64,000 bases of DNA from Rhodanobacter sp. DHG33. GTDB taxonomy: Bacteria; Pseudomonadota; Gammaproteobacteria; Xanthomonadales; Rhodanobacteraceae. The DNA is taken from NCBI RefSeq assembly GCF_014843005.1, contig NZ_JACYXM010000004.1:374530-438529 (forward strand). Reading direction: 5' to 3'. Positions 26,501-35,650 of this stretch are shown piece after piece; the stretch's first letter is position 1, and the number at the start of each line of letters is the position of its first letter. Both the position numbers and the translations under genes were made by a program. A model generated the notes under the pieces. It worked only from the letters and a program-made list of their open reading frames with translations, was not told the DNA's origin and did not search any database.

Positions 26501-26839
26501 ATGAGCTCGGAAACCCTGGTCGACGGTGTCTATCTGCGCTTCTACACCCACGCCCACGCCCGGCACGAGGACCTGCTGCTGTCCGAATGGCTGCTGGAAC
26601 AGGCCAAGAAGCACAAGTTCGGCGGCGGCTCGGTATTCCGCGCCGTCGCCGGTTTCGGTCGCCACAGCGTGGTGCACCAGGAGACCTTCTTCGAACTGGC
26701 CGACGACCTGCCGGTGAAGATCGAATTCCTGCTGCGCGAGAAGCAGGCACGCGTCCTGCTCGACCTGGTGCGCGAGGCCGACGTGGAGCTGGTCTACGCT
26801 CTCGAACCCGTCCAGTTCGGCATCCTCACCAAGGAATAA
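26501..26839 (+). CDS. DUF190 (PII-like) protein
   Basis: A 112-residue cytosolic protein of the DUF190 family, a ferredoxin-like fold related to PII regulators. Conserved blocks include LRFYTHAHARHEDLLLSEWLLEQ, GGGSVFRAVAGFG and LPVKIEFL. DUF190 genes are often next to or fused with crcB. Here it is the third gene of the riboswitch operon, so a role in fluoride handling or in regulating the channels is inferred by association. AAGGAAACGGT supplies the ribosome site. Confidence 0.9.
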   Translation: MSSETLVDGVYLRFYTHAHARHEDLLLSEWLLEQAKKHKFGGGSVFRAVAGFGRHSVVHQETFFELADDLPVKIEFLLREKQARVLLDLVREADVELVYALEPVQFGILTKE

Positions 26840-26844
26840 GCAGC

Positions 26845-27972
26845 ATGAGCCACATGAGCCAGGATTCACTGCGGCAACGCGCCGGCGACCTGCTGCAGCA
26901 CGCCGGCATCCGCATCGACGGCGATGCGCCCACCGACCTGCGCGTGCACGACGAACGCCTCTACGCGCGCGTGTTCGCGCACGGATCGCTCGGCCTGGGT
27001 GAAGGCTACATGGACGGCTGGTGGGACGTGGACGATCTGCCCGGCTTCATGACCCGGCTGCTCGCCTCGCACCTGGACGAACACCTCAAGACGCTGGACA
27101 CCCTGATCTCGCACTTCAAGGCGCGCTTCATCAACCTGCAGCGCGGCGAGCACAGCTTCGAAGTCGGCAAGGTGCACTACGACCTCGGCAACGACCTGTT
27201 CAACGCCATGCTGGGCAAGCGGCTGGTGTACTCCTGCGGCTACTGGGCGCAGGCCGGCAACCTCGACGACGCGCAGGCGGCCAAGCTCGACCTGGTGTGC
27301 CGCAAGCTGCAGCTGAAACCCGGCCAGCGCGTGCTCGACATCGGCTGCGGCTGGGGCGAGGCGCTGAAGTACGCGGCGGAGCACTACGGCGTCGAAGGCG
27401 TGGGCGTCACCATCTCGCAGCAGCAGGCCGAATTCGCCCGCGAGCTGTGCAAGGGGCTGCCGATCGAGATCCGCCTGCAGGACTACCACGAGCTCGACGA
27501 ACCCTTCGACGCGGTGTACTCCATCGGCATGTTCGAACACGTCGGCGGAAAGAACTACCGCGCCTACTTCGAGACGGTGCGGCGCTGCCTGAAGGAAGGC
27601 GGCCTCTCGCTGCTGCACTGCATCGGCAGCAACAACACGCCCGCGCGCCCCGATCCGTGGATCGAGAAATACATCTTTCCCAATTCGATGATTCCCGCGG
27701 CCAGCCAGGTGACGGCCGCGCTGGAAGGGCTGTTCGTGGTCGAGGACTGGCACAACTTCGGCACCGACTACGACCGCACGCTCACCGCCTGGCGCGCCAA
27801 CTTCGACGCCGCCTGGCCGCAGCTCGCGCAGACCTACGACGAACGCTTCCGCCGCATGTGGCACTACTACCTCGCCGCCTCCGCCGCCGTGTTCCGCACG
27901 CGGCGCGACCAACTGTGGCAGCTGGTGATGAGCCCGGAAGGGGTGCCGGGGGGGCTGCACGTGCCGCGCTGA
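26845..27972 (+). CDS. cfa: cyclopropane-fatty-acyl-phospholipid synthase family methyltransferase
   Basis: A 375-residue SAM-dependent enzyme expected to add a methylene bridge across cis double bonds of membrane lipid chains. The SAM motif is VLDIGCGWGE at residues 163-172. Family blocks KVHYDLGNDLFNAML, YSCGYWAQ and YSIGMFEHVGGKNY are present. It starts six bases after the DUF190 stop with AAGGA nine bases upstream, so it may share the fluoride-riboswitch transcript. An in-frame ATG at 26854 is an alternative start. Confidence 0.92.
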   Translation: MSHMSQDSLRQRAGDLLQHAGIRIDGDAPTDLRVHDERLYARVFAHGSLGLGEGYMDGWWDVDDLPGFMTRLLASHLDEHLKTLDTLISHFKARFINLQRGEHSFEVGKVHYDLGNDLFNAMLGKRLVYSCGYWAQAGNLDDAQAAKLDLVCRKLQLKPGQRVLDIGCGWGEALKYAAEHYGVEGVGVTISQQQAEFARELCKGLPIEIRLQDYHELDEPFDAVYSIGMFEHVGGKNYRAYFETVRRCLKEGGLSLLHCIGSNNTPARPDPWIEKYIFPNSMIPAASQVTAALEGLFVVEDWHNFGTDYDRTLTAWRANFDAAWPQLAQTYDERFRRMWHYYLAASAAVFRTRRDQLWQLVMSPEGVPGGLHVPR

Positions 27973-28015
27973 GGCGGCGTTTTGCCTGGCGCTGCGAGTC
28001 TTCATTCCACCCGCC

Positions 28016-28393
28016 GGGCTTTTTGCTCGACTGCCCGAGTCCGGAGCTCCGCACGCCGGGCTCTTTGCTCGGTGACCCGAGCCCGGAGCTCCATCTGCCG
28101 AGCTTTTTGCTCGGCGTCCCGAGCTGGGAACTCCAGCTACCGAGCTTTTTGCTCGGCGTCCCGAGCTGGGAACTCCAGCTACCGAGCTCTTTGCTCGGCG
28201 AGCCGAGTCCGGAGCTCCGCCTGCCAGGCTTTTTGCTCGGCGCCCCGAGCCGGGAACTCCAGCTGCTGAGCTCTTTGCTCGGCGGGTCGAGTCCGGAGCT
28301 CCTCCTGCCGAGCTTTTTGCTCGACGATCCGGGCTCGGAACTCCACCTACCGGGCTTTTTGCCCGGCGCGGCGAGCCCGGAGCCCCGGCGCCG
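28016..28393. repeat. minisatellite of nine 42-bp tandem units between cfa and parC
   Basis: Nine head-to-tail units of exactly 42 bp fill most of the 531-base gap between cfa and parC. Each unit has a stem-loop of the form CCGAGC-TTTTT-GCTCGG (6-bp stem, with small variations such as GGGCTTTTTGCCC in the last unit) followed by a CCCGAGC..GGGAACTC-type half. Units 3 and 4 are identical; the first and last are most diverged. As the period is a multiple of three, several frames stay open through the array, but no ribosome site leads into it. The flanks 27973-28015 and 28394-28503 hold no gene I can see. Confidence 0.95.
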
Positions 28394-28503
28394 CCATCGC
28401 TGACACCCGAGCCCGCCCCGCAGCAATACGCCCTGCGTCAAGCTGTCCCCCACCCGGCCGATCTGGCACCATCCGCCAGTTACCCGCACCCGAATCCCCC
28501 TGC

Positions 28504-30741
28504 ATGAACCTGCAAGCCAACTACGAACAGATCCCGCTCAAGGAATACGCAGAGCGCGCCTACCTCGACTATTCGATGTACGTGGTGCTGGACCGCGCCC
28601 TGCCTTTCGTAGGCGACGGCCTGAAGCCGGTGCAACGGCGCATCGTGTACGCGATGAGCGAACTGGGCCTGGCCGCCAGCAGCAAGCCCAAGAAATCCGC
28701 GCGCACCATCGGCGACGTGATCGGCAAGTTCCATCCGCACGGCGACACCTCGTGCTACGAGGCGATGGTGCTGATGGCGCAGCCGTTCTCCTACCGCTAC
28801 CCGCTGGTGGACGGCCAGGGCAACTTCGGCTCGCCGGACGACCCGAAGAGCTTCGCGGCGATGCGCTACACCGAGTCCAAGCTCAGCCCCATCGCCGAGG
28901 CGCTGCTGGGCGAGCTGGGCCAGGGCACGGTGGACTGGGTGCCGAACTTCGACGGCACGCTGGAAGAACCCTCGTGGCTGCCCGCGCGTGTGCCGCACGT
29001 GTTGCTCAACGGCTCGATGGGCATCGCGGTGGGCATGGCCACCGACATCCCGCCGCACAACCTGCGCGAACTGGTGTCCGCCTGCATCCGGCTGCTCGAC
29101 GAGCCCGACGCGACGGTGGCCGATCTCTGCGAGCACGTGAAGGGCCCCGACTATCCCACCGAGGCGGAGATCATCACCTCGCGCAACGAACTGCTGGCGA
29201 TGTACCAGAACGGCATCGGCTCGGTGCGCGCCCGCGCGGTGTACGTGCGCGAGGAAGGCAACATCGTCATCACCGCGCTGCCGCACCAGGTCAGCCCGTC
29301 GAAGATCCTCGAGCAGATCGCTGCGCAGATGCGCGCGAAGAAGCTGCCGATGATCGAGGACCTGCGTGACGAGTCCGACCACGAGAACCCGATCCGCCTG
29401 GTGCTGGTGCCGCGTTCCAACCGCGTCGACGCCGACGAGCTGATGCCGCACCTGTTCGCCACCACGGACCTCGAGAAGAGCTTCCGCGTCAACCTCAACA
29501 TGATCGGCCTGGACGGCCGTCCGCAGGTGAAGGACCTCAAGAAGATCCTCACCGAATGGCTGGCGTTCCGCACCAACACGGTCACGCGTCGCCTCAACCA
29601 CCGCCTGGCCAAGGTGGAGCGCCGCCTGCACCTGCTGGAAGGCCTGCGCATCGCCTACCTCAACCTGGATGAAGTGATCCGCATCATCCGCACCGAGGAA
29701 GAGCCGAAGGCCGTGCTGATGGCGCGCTTCGGCCTCAGCGAGGAGCAGACCGACTACATCCTCGAAACCCGCCTGCGCCAGCTGGCCCGTCTCGAGGAAA
29801 TGAAGATCAACGCCGAGCGCGACCAGCTCGAAGAAGAGCGCGCGCGCATCAACGTGCTGCTGAAATCGCCCACCAAGCTCAGGAGCCTGATCAAGGAAGA
29901 ACTGCGCGCCGACGCCGAGAAATACGGCGACGCACGCCGTTCGCCGCTGGTCGAACGCGAGGCCGCGCAGGCGCTGGACGAGAGCGCGCTGGTGGCCAGC
30001 GAGCCGGTCACCGTGGTGCTGAGCCAGAAGGGCTGGATCCGCGCCGCCAAGGGCCACGACATCGACGCCGAAGGCCTGAGCTACCGCGAAGGCGACGGCC
30101 TGCTCGCCACCGCCAAGGCGCGCACCACCCAGCAGGTGGCGGTGATCGACTCCACCGGCCGCAGCTACTCCACGCCCGCGCATACGCTGCCCTCGGCGCG
30201 CGGCAACGGCGACCCCCTCACCGGCCGCTTCACGCCGCCGGCGGGCGCCAGCTTCGACGCGCTGATTGCCGGCGACAACGACACGCGGCTGATCCTCGCC
30301 ACCGATTTCGGCTACGGCTTCGTCACCCGCTTCGAGGCGCTCACCGGCCGCAACAAGGCCGGCAAGCAGATCATCTCGCTCAGCGACGGCGCCAAGGTGC
30401 TGGCGCCTCAGGCCAGCGCCGACCCGGCGCGCGACCGCATCGTGGTGGTCACCACCGAAGGCCACCTGCTGATGTTCTCCGTGGCCGAGCTGCCGGAACT
30501 GGACAAGGGCAAGGGCAACAAGCTGATCGACGTGCCGAAGAAACAGCTCACGGAAGGCGAGCGCGTGGCCGGCATCGCCGTGGTGGCCGAGGGCAAGGGC
30601 GAGGTCACCATGTACGCCGGTGCGCGCAAGCTCACCCTGAAATGGGCCGACCTGGTCGAGTACGGCGGCAACCGCGCCACCCGCGGCGGCCTGCTGCCGC
30701 GCGGACTGCGCCGCGTGGAGCGCATCGAGACCACGGGCTGA
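28504..30741 (+). CDS. parC: DNA topoisomerase IV subunit A
   Basis: A 745-residue ParC that decatenates chromosomes with ParE. The catalytic tyrosine is Y122 in [11 protein letters not shown]. The quinolone-determining region reads [12 protein letters not shown], with Thr82 in place of the Ser80 of E. coli ParC and E86 for E84. The C-terminal beta-pinwheel follows from about residue 500. Length and N-terminus match the family. No Shine-Dalgarno is obvious before the ATG, and the gene sits just downstream of the 42-bp repeat array. Confidence 0.97.
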   Translation: MNLQANYEQIPLKEYAERAYLDYSMYVVLDRALPFVGDGLKPVQRRIVYAMSELGLAASSKPKKSARTIGDVIGKFHPHGDTSCYEAMVLMAQPFSYRYPLVDGQGNFGSPDDPKSFAAMRYTESKLSPIAEALLGELGQGTVDWVPNFDGTLEEPSWLPARVPHVLLNGSMGIAVGMATDIPPHNLRELVSACIRLLDEPDATVADLCEHVKGPDYPTEAEIITSRNELLAMYQNGIGSVRARAVYVREEGNIVITALPHQVSPSKILEQIAAQMRAKKLPMIEDLRDESDHENPIRLVLVPRSNRVDADELMPHLFATTDLEKSFRVNLNMIGLDGRPQVKDLKKILTEWLAFRTNTVTRRLNHRLAKVERRLHLLEGLRIAYLNLDEVIRIIRTEEEPKAVLMARFGLSEEQTDYILETRLRQLARLEEMKINAERDQLEEERARINVLLKSPTKLRSLIKEELRADAEKYGDARRSPLVEREAAQALDESALVASEPVTVVLSQKGWIRAAKGHDIDAEGLSYREGDGLLATAKARTTQQVAVIDSTGRSYSTPAHTLPSARGNGDPLTGRFTPPAGASFDALIAGDNDTRLILATDFGYGFVTRFEALTGRNKAGKQIISLSDGAKVLAPQASADPARDRIVVVTTEGHLLMFSVAELPELDKGKGNKLIDVPKKQLTEGERVAGIAVVAEGKGEVTMYAGARKLTLKWADLVEYGGNRATRGGLLPRGLRRVERIETTG

Positions 30742-30752
30742 ACAAACGCTGT

Positions 30753-30780
30753 GCCTTCCCCTTGCCCGCAAGGGGAAGGC
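30753..30780. repeat. 12-bp stem-loop after parC (REP-like)
   Basis: GCCTTCCCCTTG and CAAGGGGAAGGC are exact inverted repeats around CCCG, 11 bases past the parC stop. There is no T-tract, so it resembles an extragenic palindrome or mRNA-end stabiliser more than a classical terminator. Confidence 0.7.
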
Positions 30781-30876
30781 AACACATGAGGAACTTCGAG
30801 CCGCGCCGCGGCATCCAAGTCCTGTATGCCCCGACGCCGGTTCGCGCGTTGCAAGCGGCAAGCCCCGGAGCTCCCC

Positions 30877-31377
30877 ATGAAAACCACTCGCCTCGCCACC
30901 GCCCTGCTCGCCGCCAGCCTGTTCGCCGGCGCGGCCTGGGCGCAGACCTCCTCCAACCAGGCGCCGCCGCCGCTCAACCTCACGCTGCCACAGGCCAACA
31001 GCATGCCCTCCACCCTGGTGCCGGCCGCCAGCAGCAGCGCAGCCAAGCCGGCCGCCGGCAGCACCGCCAGCACTTCCGCCGCCAAGCCCGGCAGCGCGCC
31101 CGGCGCCTATTACGGCGACACCAGCGGCCGCATGGGCAATACGGACGAAGACCGCACGGCGAGCGCATCGCAGACCTGCGACGACTCCACCTACAACCAG
31201 CCCCAGGTGCACGGCGACGTGGGCATGGGCGTGGTGGGCGGCAACCACATGAGCGGCAGCTACCAGACCGGCGCGGTCAGCGTCACCAAGAACCTCGGCG
31301 ACTGCGACCACCCCAGCGGCGGCGTCAGCTTCTCCGTGGGCGTGAGCCAGGGGCAGTTCCACGGGCGCGGGTGGTAA
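30877..31377 (+). CDS. secreted low-complexity protein of unknown function
   Basis: A 166-residue protein with a Sec signal (MKTTRLATALLAASLFAGAAWA, cleaved before QTSS). The middle is an Ala/Ser/Pro/Lys linker. The C-terminal half has two Cys (QTCDDSTYN and GDCDHPSGG), which could form a disulfide, and Gly/Val-rich stretches such as GDVGMGVVGGNHMSG and GGVSFSVGVSQGQ. No known domain is recognised. It stands alone, convergent with the Nudix gene. Confidence 0.75.
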   Translation: MKTTRLATALLAASLFAGAAWAQTSSNQAPPPLNLTLPQANSMPSTLVPAASSSAAKPAAGSTASTSAAKPGSAPGAYYGDTSGRMGNTDEDRTASASQTCDDSTYNQPQVHGDVGMGVVGGNHMSGSYQTGAVSVTKNLGDCDHPSGGVSFSVGVSQGQFHGRGW

Positions 31378-31485
31378 ACCGCCGGATCGGAACCGCCGGT
31401 ACGTTCAAACCTTCCGCGGGTAACGGGTCTTCGGCACCCGGCACTTGATCTTGCCCGAGCGGCCTTCGCTCAAGGCCACACCAAC

Positions 31486-31974
31486 TCACAACCGCGTGTA
31501 CGACCACGACTGCATGCGCCCGTCCTCGTACGGCATCACGCCATGGAACGGGCGCGCGTCGTCGTCGAACACCAGCGGCAGGAAGTGGCGGTCGCCCTCC
31601 CACATCGGCAATTCCATCAGCCTGTCGCGCGCCACCCATTCCAGCGTGCCTTCGGGATTGCTCGCCAGCGGCTCACCCTCGTAGCGGTCGATCAGGAAGA
31701 TGAAGCCCAGCCAGTCCTCGCCCTGCTTGCCGAAGCCAGGCCAGTTGAGCGTGCCGCGCAGTTGCATCGACAGGCAGTCGATGCCGGCCTCCTCGCGGAT
31801 CTCGCGGCGCATGCACGCGGCGATGTCCTCGCCTGGCTCCATCTTGCCGCCCAGGCCGTTGTACTTGCCGAGATGCTGGTCGTCGGGCCGCGCGTTGCGG
31901 TGGATCATCAGCACCTGCGTGCGATCGGGCGAAAGCACGTAGCCGAGGGTGGCGACAATGGGCGTATAGGGCAT
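31486..31974 (-). CDS. Nudix hydrolase (MutT/NUDT1-like)
   Basis: A 162-residue Nudix enzyme. The Nudix box is complete from G43 to I65 (G-x5-E49-x7-R57-E58-I-x-E61-E62-x-G64-I65). The surroundings, YNGLGGKMEPGED and LMELPMWEGDRHFLPLVF, resemble eukaryotic MTH1-like 8-oxo-dGTPases, so nucleotide-pool cleaning is likely. The product is cytosolic, and the gene is convergent with the upstream secreted-protein gene. Confidence 0.9.
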   Translation of the reverse strand: MPYTPIVATLGYVLSPDRTQVLMIHRNARPDDQHLGKYNGLGGKMEPGEDIAACMRREIREEAGIDCLSMQLRGTLNWPGFGKQGEDWLGFIFLIDRYEGEPLASNPEGTLEWVARDRLMELPMWEGDRHFLPLVFDDDARPFHGVMPYEDGRMQSWSYTRL

Positions 31975-32068
31975 GGCAAACAGCCGCGGAAAGCGCCCAT
32001 TCTAGCGTTTGCCGTCAACTGCCATCGTGGACTTGCGTCGACCCGCGGAAGGCGGCGACCATCGTCGG

Positions 32069-32878
32069 ATGCGCATGCCGTTCCATCTCCACCTCACGTC
32101 ACGGCTTCCACGCCGGCTCCTGCTGTTGGCGCTGCTTGCCGGCGCGGCCGGCTGCAGCGCGTCGTCGCGCACGCCGGTGAGCCGCGAACTGGTGTTCGAC
32201 GGCCAGAACTACCGTGTGGTGGCGCTGGACCTGAAGCACGATCCGCTCAGCCTGCACTGGCGCGACCCGGCCAGCGGCGAAGCGTACGGCGACATCGAGA
32301 CGCTGCAACAGTGGGGCGAGGCTCGCGGCCAACGCCTGCTGTTCGCCGCCAACGCCGGCATCTACGACCGCCAGAACGCGCCGCTGGGCCTCTACGTGGA
32401 AGACGGCAAGACCCAGGTGCCGCTGAACATGGCGCACGGCAACCCGACCTCGGGCAACTTCTCCTTGCTGCCGAACGGCGTGTTCGCGATCTATGCCGAC
32501 GGCCACGCCGCGGTGCGCACGAGTGCCGCGTTCAAGGCCGACGGCAAGCCGGCGCGCTGGGCCACACAGTCCGGCCCGATGCTGGTAATCGACGGCCAGA
32601 TCAACCCCAGCTTCGTGGACGACTCGGGCAGCCTGAAGTGGCGCAGCGGCGTCTGCGCGAAATCGCCCACCGAGGTGGTTTTCGCGGTGAGCGAAGTGCC
32701 GGTGAACTTCCACGGTTTCGCGCGCCTGTTCCGCGACAAGCTGGGCTGCCGCGACGCGCTGTACCTCGACGGCAGCATCTCGCAGATCTTCGTGGAAGGC
32801 CAAGGCTACGCCGGCGCGCCCGCCTTCCTCGTGAAACCCTATGCGGGCATCTTCGCGGTGTTCGTGCCGCAGCGATGA
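32069..32878 (+). CDS. phosphodiester glycosidase (NAGPA domain) family exported protein
   Basis: A 269-residue protein with an N-terminal signal (RRLLLLALLAGAAGCS); the Cys may be lipidated, though the lipobox is weak. The NAGPA-like domain shows FAANAGIYDRQNAPLGLYV, NFSLLPNGVFAIY, QSGPMLVIDG and ALYLDGSISQIFV, blocks typical of the YigE/phosphodiester glycosidase family. Two ATGs (32069 and 32075) are possible and neither has a strong ribosome site. Its substrate is unknown; an extracytoplasmic sugar phosphodiester is inferred. It ends four bases before the convergent DUF3224 gene. Confidence 0.85.
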   Translation: MRMPFHLHLTSRLPRRLLLLALLAGAAGCSASSRTPVSRELVFDGQNYRVVALDLKHDPLSLHWRDPASGEAYGDIETLQQWGEARGQRLLFAANAGIYDRQNAPLGLYVEDGKTQVPLNMAHGNPTSGNFSLLPNGVFAIYADGHAAVRTSAAFKADGKPARWATQSGPMLVIDGQINPSFVDDSGSLKWRSGVCAKSPTEVVFAVSEVPVNFHGFARLFRDKLGCRDALYLDGSISQIFVEGQGYAGAPAFLVKPYAGIFAVFVPQR

Positions 32879-32882
32879 CGCC

Positions 32883-33269
32883 TCAGGGCAACCGGTAGTC
32901 GAACGTATACGAGTGGCCGCCCTGCGCGTCGATGTGGATCGCCAGCGTGCCGGTCAATCCGGCCAGCGCATCTGTGCCCGAGTCGGGCACCACGCTCACC
33001 AGCAGGCCGGACGCGCCGCGGTCCATCGTGCCGGAATGCTGCAGCACGAAGGCGCCCTGACGGCCGTGCAGCGTGCCCACCACGCGTTCCATCGCGACGT
33101 AGCCCGCCGAGCCGTCCACCGTGCCGCGGTAGGCCAGCATCTCGCCCAGGCTGCGCGCTTCGAGGTCGCCGCTGAACTGCTTGTAGATGCTCATGCGGCC
33201 CAGCCCGCTGTCGGCGTGCGCCGGCGATTGCGGTTCGAGCTTTACCGTGAAGGTGCCGCTGGCTTGCAT
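32883..33269 (-). CDS. DUF3224 family protein
   Basis: A 128-residue protein of the AttH-like, lipocalin-type DUF3224 family: [41 protein letters not shown] and [13 protein letters not shown] are characteristic. GGAGGAAG lies six bases before the start. It is transcribed away from an AraC-type regulator, with 143 bases between, a typical arrangement for a regulator and its target. The biochemical role is not known. Confidence 0.88.
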   Translation of the reverse strand: MQASGTFTVKLEPQSPAHADSGLGRMSIYKQFSGDLEARSLGEMLAYRGTVDGSAGYVAMERVVGTLHGRQGAFVLQHSGTMDRGASGLLVSVVPDSGTDALAGLTGTLAIHIDAQGGHSYTFDYRLP

Positions 33270-33412
33270 GGTGTCTTCCTCCGTAAGGGTTGCGGCCGCC
33301 GCGACGAGAGCGGACAGCGTGATGCTGCCGTGACCAGGAACCGCCTGTCGCGGCAACGCCTCTGCGATGATCGCGGCTGGCACCTGCACATTCCAGCACC
33401 GAGCCGCCGCCG

Positions 33413-34249
33413 ATGATTGGAAAAACGCGACGCACCGATACTCCCTCCGCCGATGCGCCGCGCGGTGTGCTGCACACGCACCTCGGCGACGGCACGTTCG
33501 AGCATGCGCGGCAGCCGCCGGCGCCGGCGCTGGCCGCCTTCGTGGAACACTACTGGTGCGTGCGCTGGGACCTGCGCGGCCGCCCGCCGCAACCGCAGGA
33601 GACGCTGCCGCACCCGAACGTGCATCTGGTGGTGGAGCGCGGCGAGGCGAGAGTGTGGGGCGTGCACGACGGCCGCTACCGCCGCGTGATGGAAGGTCGG
33701 GAAACGGTGTTCGGCGTGAAGTTCGCGGCGGGCGGCTTCCGTGCCTTGCTGCGTGGCCCGGTAGGCGCCTTGGCGAATCGCTCATTGCCTGCGCGCGAAA
33801 TATTCGGAGATGGCATCGACGCGATCGCACCGGCCATTCCCGCCTGCTCCGACATCGCCGCGATGGCGGCCCTGGTCGAACCGCTGCTGCTGGCGAACGC
33901 ACCCGCTCCCGATCCGCTCGCAGCGCAGGCCCGTGCCCTGGTGGCGCAGGCGGCGAACGATCGCGACTTGCTGCGCGCCGAGCAACTGGCCGAACGCGCG
34001 GGCATGGGCCTGCGCGCCCTGCAGCGACTGTTCCGCGAGTACGTGGGCGTCAGCCCGAAATGGGTGATCGCGCGCTATCGCCTGCACGAAGCGGTGGCGC
34101 AGTTGCAGGCGGGACGCGAGCTGGCCTGGGCCGAACTGGCGCTGGCGCTCGGCTATTACGACCAGGCGCATTTCATCCGCGACTTCCGCCGCCTGGTCGG
34201 TTGTGGTTGTGCGCCGGCGGATTACGCCCGGCGCCAGCACACGCGCTGA
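33413..34249 (+). CDS. AraC family transcriptional regulator
   Basis: A 278-residue regulator. The N-terminal part resembles the DUF6597-type ligand domain ([32 protein letters not shown]), and the C-terminal AraC double HTH covers about residues 180-272 ([43 protein letters not shown]). It probably controls the divergent DUF3224 gene. Its stop is one base from the stop of the convergent metallo-beta-lactamase-fold gene. Confidence 0.9.
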   Translation: MIGKTRRTDTPSADAPRGVLHTHLGDGTFEHARQPPAPALAAFVEHYWCVRWDLRGRPPQPQETLPHPNVHLVVERGEARVWGVHDGRYRRVMEGRETVFGVKFAAGGFRALLRGPVGALANRSLPAREIFGDGIDAIAPAIPACSDIAAMAALVEPLLLANAPAPDPLAAQARALVAQAANDRDLLRAEQLAERAGMGLRALQRLFREYVGVSPKWVIARYRLHEAVAQLQAGRELAWAELALALGYYDQAHFIRDFRRLVGCGCAPADYARRQHTR

Positions 34250-34250
34250 C

Positions 34251-35627
34251 TCAGACCTCCAGCCGCATGCCCGGCTGCGACAGCGTCACCGTGGTGCCGA
34301 AGCGCTGCTTCAGCAGCGCCGCCAGCGCTTCGCGCGCGGGGTTCTCGCCGTGCGCCAGCGCCACCGGCGGATGATTGGGACTCGCGCCGTACCATTCGAG
34401 CAGGCCCTGCTGGTCCGCATGCGCGGACAGGCCGCCCACGGTATGGATGTTTGCGCGCACCGGGATGTCCTCGCCGTACATGCGCACGTGCTTCACACCG
34501 TTCACCAGCAGACGCCCCAACGTGCCGGCAGCCTGGTAGCCCACGAAGATCACGTGGTTGCGCGCGAAGGCGAGGTTGTTCGCCAGGTGATGGCGCACGC
34601 GCCCACCGTTGGCCATGCCGGAGCCGGCGATGATGATGGCGCCACCATGAATGCGGTTGATCGCCTTGCTGTCCTCCACGCTTGCGCCCGCACGCAGGTT
34701 CGGCAGGTGGAAGGGCTTGATGCGGCCACGCCACACCGCCGCCGCCTCGGCGTCGAACAGTTCCTCGTGCTTGTCGTAGACCGCCATCACCTTGGCCGCC
34801 ATCGGGCTGTCGAGGAAGATCGTCCAAGGGGCAAGGTTCCAGTCCTCGAAGTGCTCGGCGAACCAGTACAGCAACTCCTGGCTGCGCCCCACCGCGAACG
34901 CGGGGATCACCACGTTGCCGCCATCGGCACGCGCCGCGGCGAGGATCTGCCCCAGCTCGGCCACGGTGGCGGCGCGGTCCTTGTGGTTGCGGTCGCCGTA
35001 GGTGGATTCCATCAGGATCAGGTCGGTACGCGGCGCCGGCGCGGGATCGCGCAGGATGGGCGTGCCGCGCATGCCGACGTCGCCGGTGAACAGCATCGAG
35101 CGACCGTCCGCGCGCAGCTCCAGCATGGCCGAACCGAGGATGTGACCCGCCTCGTGCAGGCGCAACGTCAGGCCAGGCAGGATGTCCGTGTCGGTCTCGT
35201 AGGGCAGCGGGTGCAACTGCCGTTGCGCGGCGGTGACGTCGGCGGCCGTGTAGAGCGGCTCGACTTCCGGCTGGCCCGGCGCGCGTTCGCGATTCTCGCG
35301 TTCGGCGCTGTGCTCGGACAGCGAGGCGGCGTCGAGCAGCATGATGGGAAACAAGTCGCAGGTGGCCGCCTGCGCGTAGATCGGCCCCTTGAAGCCGCGC
35401 TTGACCAGCAGCGGCACGCGGCCGATGTGGTCGATGTGCGCGTGGCTGACGACCAGCGCATCGATGCAGGCCGGATCGAACGCGAACGGCTCGGCATTGC
35501 GCACGTCCGCCTCGTGGCCGCCCTGCACCATGCCGCAGTCGAACAGGATGCGCTTGCCGGCCGCCTCGATGAGATGGCAGGAACCCGTGACTTCGCCGCC
35601 TGCCGCGCCGTGGAATTCGATACGCAT
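34251..35627 (-). CDS. metallo-beta-lactamase/beta-CASP RNase family protein
   Basis: A 458-residue enzyme of the CPSF73/RNase J-like group. The MBL motif SHAHIDHIGR gives H62, H64, D66 and H67; later ligands are in LHEAGHILGSAMLEL and LFTGDVGMRG. The beta-CASP domain and a C-terminal RMMBL-type segment (IHTVGGLSAHADQQGLLEWY) follow. It is likely a processing RNase with unknown targets. GGAGG precedes the start at 35627. It follows dapE by 23 bases on the same strand, so the two may be co-transcribed. Confidence 0.92.
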   Translation of the reverse strand: MRIEFHGAAGGEVTGSCHLIEAAGKRILFDCGMVQGGHEADVRNAEPFAFDPACIDALVVSHAHIDHIGRVPLLVKRGFKGPIYAQAATCDLFPIMLLDAASLSEHSAERENRERAPGQPEVEPLYTAADVTAAQRQLHPLPYETDTDILPGLTLRLHEAGHILGSAMLELRADGRSMLFTGDVGMRGTPILRDPAPAPRTDLILMESTYGDRNHKDRAATVAELGQILAAARADGGNVVIPAFAVGRSQELLYWFAEHFEDWNLAPWTIFLDSPMAAKVMAVYDKHEELFDAEAAAVWRGRIKPFHLPNLRAGASVEDSKAINRIHGGAIIIAGSGMANGGRVRHHLANNLAFARNHVIFVGYQAAGTLGRLLVNGVKHVRMYGEDIPVRANIHTVGGLSAHADQQGLLEWYGASPNHPPVALAHGENPAREALAALLKQRFGTTVTLSQPGMRLEV

Positions 35628-35650
35628 GCCGCCTCCGATGTGTCGCGTTG

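Noticed and set aside
28016-28393. CRISPR array
   Set aside because: Units are contiguous and homogeneous with no unique spacers, and no cas genes are nearby; it is a plain tandem repeat.
28016-28393. Series of rho-independent terminators
   Set aside because: The T-run is in the loop, not after the stem, so the hairpins lack the terminator layout on either strand.
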